A stretch of DNA of 15,317 nt from an uncultured Clostridia bacterium (GTDB lineage: Bacteria; Bacillota_A; Clostridia; Oscillospirales; Oscillospiraceae). The stretch is from contig CAMJQX010000014.1 in NCBI GenBank assembly GCA_946408145.1, positions 1 through 15,317 on the forward strand, written 5' to 3'. Each line of letters starts with the position of its first letter. Position 1 is the first letter of the stretch. The translations under genes and the position numbers were made by a program. The notes under the pieces were generated by a model, which was not told the origin of the DNA, did not search any database, and worked only from the letters and a program-made list of their open reading frames with translations. Positions 1-7,568 of the stretch are shown here, piece after piece.

Positions 1-1269
1 CGCGTCGTCCGCGCAGGCGTCCTTCAGGCCGTGGACGATCTGGCTCTTGTCCGGCACGGGCACGACGGTGGGGGACTTGAAGCCGGGCTTTTCCTGCACC
101 GGCTCGAACCAGCGCGGCTCGAAGAGGTGCAGGCCGTAGCCCGTCGTCGTCAGGGCGCGCAGCAGCTCCACAAGGCGGCTGCGGCACTTGTCGGGGTTGG
201 AGTGCGGCACCATCATGGCGTCCTGCGCCGTGTCGCGGTAGCCGAGGCCGACGCGGCCGCCCACCTCTATGAAGGAGGTAAAGCGCGAGAACATCACGTT
301 GATCTCGCTCTGGTAGAGGTTCCAGATGTTGAGCTCGGTGTCAAGCCCGGCGTTGGGCGTGCGGACCTGCAGGCGGGAGAGCTTGTCGTCCCAGAAGGCC
401 GCGAGCCGGCGGAAATCCTCATCCGCGCGCGCCTGCGTGTACTTTTCGCGCATGGCCTTTCCCGCCTCGATCCCGCCCTCGCCGAGCAGGAAGAGGAGCC
501 GCACTTCCTCGCCGGGGGCGAGCGTCAGCGTCTTTTTGAGACAGCCGCAGTGGTTGCCGCCCTTTTCGAAGCTGCCTTTGCATGCTCCGCTCTCGACCGT
601 CAGGGGGTTCCTTTCGCTGCGGTAGGGGCCGATGAAGGTGTCGCGCAGGCAGTCGAAGCCGTCGGGCGCGAAGTCGGCGGTGAAAAACTGATAGCCGTCC
701 TGCTCGTAGTACAGGTCGTGCTCGATCACGCCGTCGACACAGCGGCTGCCCGCGGCGTAGAGGCTCATCTGGAAGTTCTGGTTGTCCATGTCCACATGGT
801 GGAAGCTGAACTCCAGATAGGAGAAGACGGAGAGCCTGCGTTCCCGGCCGCTGTCGTTTTTCAGGCGCAGGTCCCAGAGCTCCACCGGGTCGTCCATCGC
901 GACGAAGAGGGTCTGGCTCGCCGCGATGTCGCTGTAGTCGCTCTCGTAGCGGATATAGCTCAGGCCGTGGCGGCAGCGGTAATGCTCCTTCGGCTTGCCC
1001 ACCGGCTGCCAGGAGACCGACCAGTAGTCGCCGCTCTCGTCGTCGCGCAGGTAGATGTAGTGCCCGGGGCCGTCCATCGGCACGCCGTTGGGGCGGAAGC
1101 GCGTGATGCGGTGGTACTCCGAGCTCTTGTAGATCAGATAGCCGCCCGCCGTGTGGTTGAACACGCCGTACATATCGCCGGTGCCGATATAGTTGGTCCA
1201 GGAGACGGGCAGGTCCACCCGGTCGATCACGTATTCACGCTTTTCGTTGTCAAAATGGCCGTACTGCAT
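1..1269 (-). CDS. GH94 disaccharide phosphorylase, diacetylchitobiose/cellobiose phosphorylase family (3' part missing)
   Basis: Members of this family split a beta-linked disaccharide with phosphate in the cytoplasm, giving a sugar 1-phosphate and a free sugar and so saving ATP. The visible 423 residues are about half of the usual ~800 and run off the left edge, so the catalytic Asp region is not in view. Residues 1-92 form the typical GH94 beta-sandwich start (HFDNEKREYVI, WTNYIGT, NHTAGGYLIY, GHYIYLRDDESGDYW, SWQPVG). Residues 343-350 (GYRDTAQD) open the (alpha/alpha)6 barrel, followed by GYGLHLFEPRWF and SPTVVPVP. The N-terminal wording is closer to what I recall of diacetylchitobiose phosphorylase than of cellobiose phosphorylase, but the substrate is uncertain. 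The ATG at 1269 follows GGGAGGAG with 5 bases between. There is no signal peptide, so it acts on imported sugar. It is divergent from the DUF624 gene and may serve the transporter at 3412-6911. Confidence 0.88.
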   Translation of the reverse strand, partial: MQYGHFDNEKREYVIDRVDLPVSWTNYIGTGDMYGVFNHTAGGYLIYKSSEYHRITRFRPNGVPMDGPGHYIYLRDDESGDYWSVSWQPVGKPKEHYRCRHGLSYIRYESDYSDIAASQTLFVAMDDPVELWDLRLKNDSGRERRLSVFSYLEFSFHHVDMDNQNFQMSLYAAGSRCVDGVIEHDLYYEQDGYQFFTADFAPDGFDCLRDTFIGPYRSERNPLTVESGACKGSFEKGGNHCGCLKKTLTLAPGEEVRLLFLLGEGGIEAGKAMREKYTQARADEDFRRLAAFWDDKLSRLQVRTPNAGLDTELNIWNLYQSEINVMFSRFTSFIEVGGRVGLGYRDTAQDAMMVPHSNPDKCRSRLVELLRALTTTGYGLHLFEPRWFEPVQEKPGFKSPTVVPVPDKSQIVHGLKDACADDA

Positions 1270-1303
1270 AGCTGCTCCTCCCGACCCTATGTCTTCAGTC
1301 TGT

Positions 1304-1331
1304 ATTATACCGCAAAAACAAAAAATGGGAA
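1304..1331 (-). promoter_or_regulatory. Promoter of the GH94 gene
   Basis: On the minus strand a perfect -10 TATAAT (1304-1309) lies 35 bases before the ATG. A weak -35 TTCCCA (1326-1331, four of six consensus bases) sits at 16-base spacing across a T-rich spacer. The weak -35 would suit a promoter that needs an activator; that is inference. It lies back to back with the promoter at 1382-1410. Confidence 0.55.
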
Positions 1332-1381
1332 TGCCTGTTTCTGCCTCTTCTTGACTTTCCTTGCCGGATCGCGTCCCGCTC

Positions 1382-1410
1382 TTGAAAAGTTCCCGCTTCG
1401 GTTTTATAAT
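1382..1410 (+). promoter_or_regulatory. Promoter of the DUF624/acetyltransferase operon
   Basis: TTGAAA (1382-1387) and TATAAT (1405-1410) are spaced by 17 bases, a near-consensus sigma-A promoter. The predicted transcript start near 1417 leaves a leader of about 83 bases before the ATG at 1500. I see no riboswitch or terminator in that leader. Confidence 0.7.
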
Positions 1411-1499
1411 TGCGATATGACGGCACGGCGCCTTGCTGCGTTTCACCGTCATGGATTCAAGGGTGTCAAGGATTCTGTGCGAGAGGGGGAGCGACGGAC

Positions 1500-2141
1500 A
1501 TGAAGCTGTTTTCGCCCGATTCCAAATTCATGCGCTTCATGAGCACGCTCGGAGATCTGATGCTGCTCAATTTCATCTTTCTGCTCTGCTCGATCCCGGT
1601 CGTGACGATCGGCGCGTCGCTCACCGCGCTGTATACGGTCGTCTTCCGGATCGTGCGCGAGCGGGACAGCCGCGGCGTCCTCGCGCAGTTTTTCGAATCC
1701 TTCCGGCAGAACTTCCGCCGCTCCACGGGGCTGTGGCTGATCCTGCTTCCCGCCGGCGCTCTGCTGGTGCTGGATCTGCTGCTCTTCTCCAACGTCACGG
1801 GCGCGATGCGCTGGCTCTCGGTCGTGTTCCTGCTGCTTCTGCTGCTGGTGCTCTTCACCGCGGGCTATGCCTTCCCGCTGCTGAGCCAGTTTGAAAACGG
1901 CGTGAAGACGACGCTGAAAAACGCGCTGTTCCTGTCGCTCGGCTATCTGCCGCGCACGCTCGCGGTCACGGCGCTGAACGTCCTGCCCTTCGCGCTGCTG
2001 TATTGCAGCCTCTATCTGTTTTTGTACGTCGGCTTCATCTGGATCTTCCTCTACTTCTCCGCCGCGGCCTATCTGAACGCCAAAACGCTGGAGAAGGTTT
2101 TCGCCCCCTACAGAGAGCCGAGGGAGGAGGAAAAGACATGA
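1500..2141 (+). CDS. DUF624 (YesL-like) integral membrane protein
   Basis: This is a 213-residue polytopic membrane protein with the DUF624 hallmarks: an N-terminal MRFMSTLGDLMLLNFIFLLC segment, the SIPVVTIGASLTALYTVV motif at about residues 31-48, and three or four further hydrophobic segments (about 74-88, 99-121, 144-164, 165-185). The biochemical role of the family is unknown. Members such as Bacillus YesL typically sit in carbohydrate-uptake clusters beside two-component sensors and CUT1 transporters, which matches this window. The ATG at 1500 follows AGAGGGGGAG; the open frame extends upstream to the promoter, but no other start there has a ribosome site. The last bases overlap the next gene as ATGA, so translation of the two is probably coupled. 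Confidence 0.85.
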   Translation: MKLFSPDSKFMRFMSTLGDLMLLNFIFLLCSIPVVTIGASLTALYTVVFRIVRERDSRGVLAQFFESFRQNFRRSTGLWLILLPAGALLVLDLLLFSNVTGAMRWLSVVFLLLLLLVLFTAGYAFPLLSQFENGVKTTLKNALFLSLGYLPRTLAVTALNVLPFALLYCSLYLFLYVGFIWIFLYFSAAAYLNAKTLEKVFAPYREPREEEKT

Positions 2142-3322
2142 TCGTCCGAAAAACCCTGCCGGAGGAGAACGCCGCGATCAACAGGCTGTTCTCCGTCGCC
2201 TTCCAGACCACGCCCGACAAGGGCCCCGCGGATGCGGACAATCCCCGCATCTGCCATTGGGGCGCCTTCTCCGAGGAGGGGGAGCTGATGAGCTCGCTCT
2301 CGCTGACCTCGTATCAGATCCGCTTCGATGGACATGCCTGCCCGATGGCGGGCGTCGGCGCGGTGCAGACCCTGCCGCCCTACCGTCGGCGCGGCGGCAT
2401 CGCCGCTTGCTTTGCCGAGGCGCTCCCGACGCTCTTTGCCGAGGGCGTGCTCTTCGCTTATCTCTACCCCTTCTCCACGGCCTTCTACCGCCGTTTCGGC
2501 TTTGAGAGCTGCGTGATGAAGATCGGCTGCACGGTGGACCTCGCCCAGCTTCGGCTGCCGCCGCAGGAGGGCTGCTTCCGCCTCGCCGTGAAAGAGAAGC
2601 CGCTTGCGGAGGCGATATGCGCGGTGGATCAGGTCTGGGAGCGGCGCTGGAACATGGAGGTGCTGCACGGTGAGGAGGATTACGGCTGGCTCGGAAAGCT
2701 CGACCCCTGCGGCAGTCAGGAGTACCTCTACGTCTGCTTTGACGCCGCGGGCAGGGCAATCGGCTACACGGCCTTCCGCGCGGTAAAGGAAGCGGAGGGG
2801 CGCGACCTCGTCTGCAGCCGCTTCCGCTTTGCGGACAGAGAGGGCTATTACGCGCTGCTCGGCGTCTTCAAAAGCCTCGCGGCCGACCACCGCTTTGCAA
2901 GATTTGCCCTGCCCTCCGATCCGGCGCTGCCCTATCTCATGGGCGAGTGGTCGCTCGGCGCGGCGAGCTTCCGGCTCGAGCCGGCCGGCATGGTGCGCGT
3001 GATCAACGCGCGGGAGGTGCTCACTCGCGCCGCGTATCGCGGCAGCGGAGAAGTCAGGCTGCAGATCCGCGACGGGCTGATCGCGGAAAACGATGGCGTC
3101 TTCTCCCTGCGCTTTGCCGACGGGCGGGCCGTCTCGGTAGAGCGTACGGAGGAAAAGCCGGACGCGGTGCTCGATATCAGGGCCTTCTCGGCGCTGATCG
3201 CGGGCGTCTGCGACTTCGAGGGGGCGAGGGACTGGATGAACGGCGTCGAGATCCTCGACCCCGCGGCGCCGCTGGAGCGCGTCTTTTACCGCAAGAGCAT
3301 GACGATCACCGAACCCTTCTGA
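2138..3322 (+). CDS. Eis-like GNAT N-acetyltransferase with C-terminal SCP2-like domain
   Basis: This protein probably transfers an acetyl group from acetyl-CoA to an amine; the substrate is unknown. At 394 residues it has the usual length of Eis-type enzymes (two GNAT folds plus a sterol-carrier-like domain). The acetyl-CoA pyrophosphate loop is visible as RRRGGIA (about residues 83-89), preceded by the expected strand AGVGAVQTLPPY. FYRRFGFE (117-124) is the usual GNAT motif B region. The last ~100 residues resemble SCP2, and the chain ends in Phe, as in Eis, where the C-terminal carboxylate acts as the base. The ATG at 2138 follows GGAGGAGG and overlaps the DUF624 stop by four bases. Eis proteins of mycobacteria inactivate aminoglycosides, but most Clostridia homologues are uncharacterised, so resistance should not be assumed. 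Confidence 0.85.
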   Translation: MIVRKTLPEENAAINRLFSVAFQTTPDKGPADADNPRICHWGAFSEEGELMSSLSLTSYQIRFDGHACPMAGVGAVQTLPPYRRRGGIAACFAEALPTLFAEGVLFAYLYPFSTAFYRRFGFESCVMKIGCTVDLAQLRLPPQEGCFRLAVKEKPLAEAICAVDQVWERRWNMEVLHGEEDYGWLGKLDPCGSQEYLYVCFDAAGRAIGYTAFRAVKEAEGRDLVCSRFRFADREGYYALLGVFKSLAADHRFARFALPSDPALPYLMGEWSLGAASFRLEPAGMVRVINAREVLTRAAYRGSGEVRLQIRDGLIAENDGVFSLRFADGRAVSVERTEEKPDAVLDIRAFSALIAGVCDFEGARDWMNGVEILDPAAPLERVFYRKSMTITEPF

Positions 3323-3339
3323 TTGTTCTCCCTTTCCGC

Positions 3340-3376
3340 AAAAACTCCCCGCATCGAAACGATGCGGGGAGTTTTT
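3340..3376 (+). terminator. Bidirectional rho-independent terminator
   Basis: A perfect 17-bp stem (3340-3356 with 3360-3376, loop AAA) has a GC core ACTCCCCGCATCG flanked by five A on the left and five T on the right. It can therefore end transcription on both strands. It lies 17 bases after the acetyltransferase stop and 35 bases after the stop of the minus-strand solute-binding protein, serving both converging units. Confidence 0.93.
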
Positions 3377-3411
3377 GTGTTTGCTTATGCGCTGTGTCAG
3401 CCGAAGCCGGA

Positions 3412-4944
3412 TCAGCCGAGGAACTCGGCCAGCTGCTCGTTGGCGGCGGCGACGAAGTCGCTCATGCCGGCGTCCTCGAGCTTCTGCAGGAAATCGGGCA
3501 GGACCGCGTCGGGATCGGTCGCGCCGGAGCAGAGGCCGAAGGCATACTCGGCGAAGACGTTGGCGATCGCGGCGCCCTCGGTCTCCACGACGGAGCTGTC
3601 GAAGATGAAGGCACCGTAAGGCAGCGCCTCGGCGGTGTTGTAGTAGGCGGCGAAGTCATCCCAGTAGGTCAGGCCTTCGTCAGCGGTCGGGGGCAGGATG
3701 CGGACGTTGCCCATGCCGTTGCGCCAGGGGCTGTAGGTCGCGCGGTTCTCGTCGATCCAGGAGATGGTGCCGTCGTCGTTCCTGGTGAAGGTGAAGCCCT
3801 CAAGGCCGTAGTTCAGGGTGGTCATCACGTAGGGATCGGTGTTGAGCAGGTTCAGGAACTCCAGAGCCTTCTCAGGATTCTTGGAGACGGCGGAGATGGC
3901 CATCATCGCGCCCTGGCCGGAAGTGGAATCCATGTAGGGGGCGGAGGCGGGGACCATGCGCACGTCGATGCCGCGGGCGTTGGAGAAGTCGATCTCGCAG
4001 CCGTAGGCGTAGGACTGGGTGCTGATGAGGTACTTGCCCTCATTCTGGCAGGCGCTGCGGTAGTCGTTGGAGGTGCCGACGTTCTGGATGCTCGGGGAGA
4101 TGAAGCCCTTCTGGGCCAGCTCGTAGGTGCGCTTGGCGTACTTCTCGAACTCGGGCGTGGCAAACTTGTTGACGATCTGGCTGCCGATGTCCTTGGAGGG
4201 GTGATCCTTGTCGTAGTAGTAGGACAGGACGTTGCCGCCGCCGAGGTCGCCGGTCACGATGGAGCTGACATCCACGAGACGCTCGAGGACCATGGGCTCC
4301 ACGCACAGGGGATAGAAGTCGTTCTCGCCTTCGGAGGCCTTGAGATCCTTGGCCTTCTGCAGCATTTCCTCAAACTCGTCGGAGTAGTAGTCGAGGCCGG
4401 CCGCGCAGACGGCGTCCACGTCATAGCCGAGCTCGGCCAGCAGGGTGCCGTTCACGTCCCAGCAGTTCTGGGTCGCGGTGTCCTTCAGGGCGGGGACGGC
4501 GTAGATGCCGATGCCGTCATAGCCGTTGGTCTTGGCGCACTCCCAGATGCCCTCGGGGATCAGGGAGAGCAGGTCGGGCGCATACTCGGGGAGCATGTCG
4601 TCCAGCTTCACCCAGTAGCCGTCGCGGGCGTAGCGGTTGTACTCGTCGCCGGACCAGTTGCAGGTGAAGACCATGTCGACGTCGTCGCCGCCGGCCAGGG
4701 CGGTCACAACAGACTGGTCGAAGTCACCCCAGGTGCCCCAGATGACTTCCAGCTTGGCGCCGATCTTGTCCTGCAGGTAGACGTTCAGCTCGTCAAGGAC
4801 CTTCTTGGAAGAGTCGGGCGCGACGTTGCTGCCGTGGAACCAGATCTTCAGGGTGACCGGTTCTTCGGCATAGGCTGCGGTGTGGGCTCCGACGACCGAG
4901 AAGATCATGATCAGAGCCATCAGGAGTGCGAGAAGCTTTTTCAT
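3412..4944 (-). CDS. ABC transporter extracellular solute-binding protein (LplA-like, CUT1), non-lipoprotein
   Basis: This is the ligand-capturing subunit of a sugar ABC importer, 510 residues. The N-terminus MKKLLALLMALIMIFSVVGA is a signal peptide. The likely cleavage is AYA|EE after residue 26, and there is no Cys, so the usual lipid anchor is absent. The start of the mature chain (PVTLKIWFHG) and the length fit SBP family 1 proteins of the LplA type, and the tail (LEDAGMSDFVAAANEQLAEFL) resembles their C-terminal DUF3502 region. The ATG at 4944 follows ACGGAGGA. It is the last gene of the operon with the two permeases, 66 bases after the second. That gap holds the imperfect palindrome 4986-4998 and a poor promoter-like pair (TTGGCA/TATAAA, 15-base spacing) that I do not call. 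The ligand cannot be read from sequence. Confidence 0.9.
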   Translation of the reverse strand: MKKLLALLMALIMIFSVVGAHTAAYAEEPVTLKIWFHGSNVAPDSSKKVLDELNVYLQDKIGAKLEVIWGTWGDFDQSVVTALAGGDDVDMVFTCNWSGDEYNRYARDGYWVKLDDMLPEYAPDLLSLIPEGIWECAKTNGYDGIGIYAVPALKDTATQNCWDVNGTLLAELGYDVDAVCAAGLDYYSDEFEEMLQKAKDLKASEGENDFYPLCVEPMVLERLVDVSSIVTGDLGGGNVLSYYYDKDHPSKDIGSQIVNKFATPEFEKYAKRTYELAQKGFISPSIQNVGTSNDYRSACQNEGKYLISTQSYAYGCEIDFSNARGIDVRMVPASAPYMDSTSGQGAMMAISAVSKNPEKALEFLNLLNTDPYVMTTLNYGLEGFTFTRNDDGTISWIDENRATYSPWRNGMGNVRILPPTADEGLTYWDDFAAYYNTAEALPYGAFIFDSSVVETEGAAIANVFAEYAFGLCSGATDPDAVLPDFLQKLEDAGMSDFVAAANEQLAEFLG

Positions 4945-5010
4945 GTTGATTCCTCCGTTTTATAAAATGTTTTTGGTTATGCCAAACAGCTGAGCTGTCC
5001 AGTACGAGAA

Positions 5011-5922
5011 TCAGCCTTTCACCGACCCGATGGTCAGTCCGGCGACGATGTAGCGCTGGAAGAAGGGGTATGCGCAGGCGATGGGCACGACGATCAGCAC
5101 GACCAGCACCATGCGCAGGGTCTGCGTGGGGGCGCGCGTGGCCTCCTGGATCGCGGAGCTGCCCAGGGCGGCGCTCATGCGGTTGAGGTACTCGACGTTG
5201 TTCTGCAGCTCCATCAGCAGGGCCTGCAGCGGCTGGAGGATCTTGTTCTGCCGGATGTAGAGCAGGGAGAGGTACCAGTCGTTCCAGTAGGCGAGGGAGT
5301 TGAGCAGGGCGATCGTGGCAAGGCCGGGCTTCGCCACGGGCAGCACCACCCGGAAGAAGGTGGAGTATTCGCCGCTGCCGTCGATGGTGGCGGCCTCGAT
5401 CAGATCCAGCGGCACCGAGCTCTTGAAGAAGGTGCGCATGATGATGATGTTGAAGGGGCTGACCAGCAGCGGGACGATCAGCGCGGCGTAATTCTCCTTG
5501 AGGCCGAGGATCTGCGTGCAGATGACGTAGGTCGGGACCAGGCCGCCGCCGAAGATCATCGTGAAGAAGCTGAGGAAGTTGAAGAAGCCGCGGTACTTGA
5601 AGTCGGGCCGGAAGAGCGCGTAGGAGTAGAGCGCGCAGATCAGGGTGCTCAGGAAGGTGCCGACGACGGTGATGAGGATGCTGTTGAAGTAGGAGCGCCA
5701 GATCTGCGGCAGACGCTGGATCGCGTAGGTGTAGGTGTCAAAGGACCAGGCCTTGGGGATGAAGGCATAGCCGATCTCCCGGATCGAGGACTCCGCCGAG
5801 AGGGAGATGATGATGACGAAGAGGAAGGGGATGATGCAGCAGATCGAGAACAGACCGATGATCACATGGAAGATCGCCTCCGTCCCGGCGCTGATCGTAT
5901 TCAGACGATGGTTTTTGGTCAT
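5011..5922 (-). CDS. CUT1 sugar ABC transporter permease (LplC/YtcP-like)
   Basis: This is one of two membrane subunits of the importer, 303 residues with about six membrane helices (for example 19-42, 79-101, 112-136, 145-163 and 269-291). The EAA loop that docks the ATPase is clear: EAATIDGSG at 176-184, then LP at 194-195. The family C-terminus RYIVAGLTIGSVKG is intact, with its usual length. The ATG at 5922 follows AAGGAGGAGAG, a strong site. It starts 17 bases after the stop of the upstream permease, so the two are co-transcribed and should form the heterodimeric channel. Confidence 0.93.
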   Translation of the reverse strand: MTKNHRLNTISAGTEAIFHVIIGLFSICCIIPFLFVIIISLSAESSIREIGYAFIPKAWSFDTYTYAIQRLPQIWRSYFNSILITVVGTFLSTLICALYSYALFRPDFKYRGFFNFLSFFTMIFGGGLVPTYVICTQILGLKENYAALIVPLLVSPFNIIIMRTFFKSSVPLDLIEAATIDGSGEYSTFFRVVLPVAKPGLATIALLNSLAYWNDWYLSLLYIRQNKILQPLQALLMELQNNVEYLNRMSAALGSSAIQEATRAPTQTLRMVLVVLIVVPIACAYPFFQRYIVAGLTIGSVKG

Positions 5923-5939
5923 TTCTCTCTCCTCCTTCC

Positions 5940-6911
5940 TCAAAACAGCGAGCTCTCCGCGTCGATCCGCTTGACTACGGCGTTGGCCAGCATGATGCAC
6001 ACGAAGCCGATCACGTTCTGCAGAAGGCCCGCGGCGCTGCTCTGGCTGATGTTGCCGGTGGTGATGAAGACGCGGTAGATGTAGGTGTCGATGACCTGGG
6101 TGACGGAGAAGAGGGCGCCGTTCTGCATGGGGACGTTGTAGAACAGGCCGAAGTCCGCCGCGAAGATCTTGCCGACGTTGAGGATCAGGAGGATGCTGAT
6201 CATCGTGCGCAGGTGGGGCAGCGTGACATAGCGGATCTGCTGCCACTTGGTGGCGCCGTCGATGGCCGCGGCCTCATACTGGTTGGCGTCGATGCCCGTG
6301 ATGGCCGCGAGATAGAGCACCGTCGAGTAGCCTACGTTTTTCCACAGGTTCGCTATGATGATGATCGCCGGCCACGGCTTCGTGTTCGTGTACCAGGAGA
6401 TCACTTCCTTCCCCGCCGCGGCCTGCGCCGCCGGGATCATGCCGTACTGGGCGTCGATGAAGGCGTTGAGGAAGTAGCTGACCACGACCCAGGAGAGGAA
6501 GTAGGGGAAGAACATCATCGTCTGGTAGGCCTTGGCGACGAACTTTTTCGTGAACTCGTTCATCATGATCGCGAAGGCGACCGGGATGATGCAGCCGAGG
6601 ATGATGAACACGACGTTGTACAGCAGCGTGTTGCGGATGGCCACGAGGGCCTGGTCGGTCTTGAAGAGGAACTCGAAATTTTTCAGGCCGACCCACTTGC
6701 TGTGCTGGAGATTGCTCCAGAAGGTCGGGTTACGGGGGAAGATCTTGTAGTTTTTGAAGGCCAGGATGATGCCGCCGATGGGCAGGTAGCGCAGCAGCAG
6801 CAGCCAGATCGCGCCGGGAGCCACCATGGTCAGAAGCGCCAGGGTCTTCTTGTTCCTCTGAAACCAGTTGGGGGTCCCGGAGTCGACGCGCGCCGGAAGC
6901 TTTTCGTTCAC
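5940..6911 (-). CDS. CUT1 sugar ABC transporter permease (LplB-like)
   Basis: This is the first gene of the transporter operon and the second membrane subunit, 323 residues. Helices are visible at about 23-41, 95-117, 133-152, 181-204, 236-256 and 297-315. The segment LRYLPIGGIILAFKNYK (40-56) is typical of LplB proteins, and the EAA loop reads EAAAIDGA (213-220) then LP (231-232). I chose the GTG at 6911 because it follows GAGGGGG with 7 bases between and gives VNEKLPARVD directly before the first helix. The open frame extends upstream to 7433, but that part runs through the promoter and a non-coding repeat. No ATPase gene lies nearby; in Bacillota such permeases usually share an MsmX-type ATPase encoded elsewhere. 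Confidence 0.93.
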   Translation of the reverse strand: MNEKLPARVDSGTPNWFQRNKKTLALLTMVAPGAIWLLLLRYLPIGGIILAFKNYKIFPRNPTFWSNLQHSKWVGLKNFEFLFKTDQALVAIRNTLLYNVVFIILGCIIPVAFAIMMNEFTKKFVAKAYQTMMFFPYFLSWVVVSYFLNAFIDAQYGMIPAAQAAAGKEVISWYTNTKPWPAIIIIANLWKNVGYSTVLYLAAITGIDANQYEAAAIDGATKWQQIRYVTLPHLRTMISILLILNVGKIFAADFGLFYNVPMQNGALFSVTQVIDTYIYRVFITTGNISQSSAAGLLQNVIGFVCIMLANAVVKRIDAESSLF

Positions 6912-6979
6912 GTCTTTTCCCCCTCGTTCTCTGCATTTTACACAAAATGGCGGGGAGACCCGCGTTCTTTTCTGCGTAC

Positions 6980-7009
6980 ATTGTAGCAAAATGACCATAG
7001 CGCTGTCTT
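6980..7009 (-). promoter_or_regulatory. Promoter of the permease/solute-binding operon
   Basis: On the minus strand the -10 TACAAT (6980-6985) is preceded at 18 bases by AAGACA (7004-7009), which keeps the last four bases of TTGACA. The predicted transcript start is near 6973, giving a leader of about 60 bases to the GTG at 6911. The weak first half of the -35 leaves room for activation, which is inference. Confidence 0.5.
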
Positions 7010-7057
7010 GATGCGCGCTTGCTTTTTCTTGTCTGTGCTTGTGCGATTTGAGACATG

Positions 7058-7096
7058 CTTCAACGGAGACCCGCTTCGCCGGGCTCTCCGTTGAAG
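7058..7096. other. Strong stem-loop upstream of the permease operon
   Basis: CTTCAACGGAGA (7058-7069) pairs perfectly with TCTCCGTTGAAG (7085-7096). An inner CCCG/CGGG stem with one bulged C adds more pairs. No T-run follows on either strand, so a terminator is unlikely. It lies about 50 bases upstream of the -35 of the minus-strand permease promoter, so it is either a regulator site acting as DNA or part of the repeat-derived sequence to its right. Confidence 0.6.
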
Positions 7097-7245
7097 AACT
7101 CGCGCTTTCGTCAGAAGAAGCTCGCTGCGCGCTGCTTCCACGGTATGCAAAAGCGCAGCTTGAAATCGAGAGGACGAATAGCGGATTGAGCGAGCTTTTG
7201 AGCTTGCGAGAGAGCGAGTCGATACGTAGCATATGAGTACAACGT

Positions 7246-7503
7246 GCCGCTGCCCGGCCTTTAGACCGGCGAGCCAACGTCCGCACGTTCGGGCGACAAC
7301 GCACGATTCGCAGGATGTCAGCCGGGGTAATGCCCGGCTTCTGTCTTAGGGCGACGGTAGCGGCGGGCATGTCGCCCATTCTGCCAGAGGGGTCAAGGGG
7401 ATCCCTCCCCTTGTTGCCTTTCTTTGGCATCAAAAACCGTTTCTTTCCCCAACGGGAAAGAAATGGGTTTTGCCTTGCGCAGGCAGAGATATGTGAACAG
7501 GTA
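7246..7503 (-). repeat. Dispersed structured repeat, copy A
   Basis: This stretch is about 80% identical, compared by eye over its best ~155 bases, to the reverse complement of 13346-13599. Shared blocks include CCGCACGTTCGGGCG, GCCGGGGTAA, TTTCTTTGGCATCAAAA and TACCTGTTC, the last seen here as its complement at the right end. Stem-loops are kept in both copies: CCGG-N8-CCGG near one end, 7321-7338, 7394-7413 and 7433-7471. The reading direction is set by copy B. Like copy B it lies just beyond the terminator of a neighbouring gene. Confidence 0.8.
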
Positions 7504-7527
7504 TGTTTTTTGCCTCAGACTGAGCAG

Positions 7528-7568
7528 AAAAAACAAGCCGCAGGACGCAAGAGCGCCCTGTGGCTTGT
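7528..7568 (-). terminator. Rho-independent terminator of the kinase/solute-binding operon
   Basis: On the minus strand, arms at 7557-7568 and 7533-7544 form a 12-bp stem (ACAAGCCACAGG with CCTGCGGCTTGT, one wobble pair), followed by a run of T at 7532-7528. It lies about 22 bases after the stop codon of the lipoprotein gene. Confidence 0.92.

Noticed and set aside
31..1503. Long plus-strand open frame opposite the GH94 gene
   Set aside because: The minus strand encodes a clear GH94 protein with a ribosome site; the plus frame is a low-complexity Ala/Val/Glu-rich shadow caused by high GC.
2947..4965. 672-codon plus-strand frame across the acetyltransferase end, the terminator and the solute-binding protein
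   Set aside because: It runs through a strong bidirectional terminator and antisense to a recognisable gene, and its product is Gly/Val/Ala-rich with no family features.
4958..4985. Internal promoter candidate before the secreted solute-binding protein
   Set aside because: TTGGCA and TATAAA are separated by only 15 bases; co-transcription with the permeases explains expression well enough.
6912..7433. Upstream extension of the LplB-like permease frame, about 174 codons
   Set aside because: It covers the promoter and repeat copy A, and has no ribosome site at its ATG. The GTG at 6911 with GAGGGGG gives the normal family length.
7246..7433. Possible conserved peptide in the two repeats (PA...ALR.K.G.TPAD...IV...RPNVR.LARR)
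   Set aside because: Differences between the copies fall on first, second and third codon positions alike, and copy B needs a frameshift and hits a stop, so the likeness comes from DNA identity.
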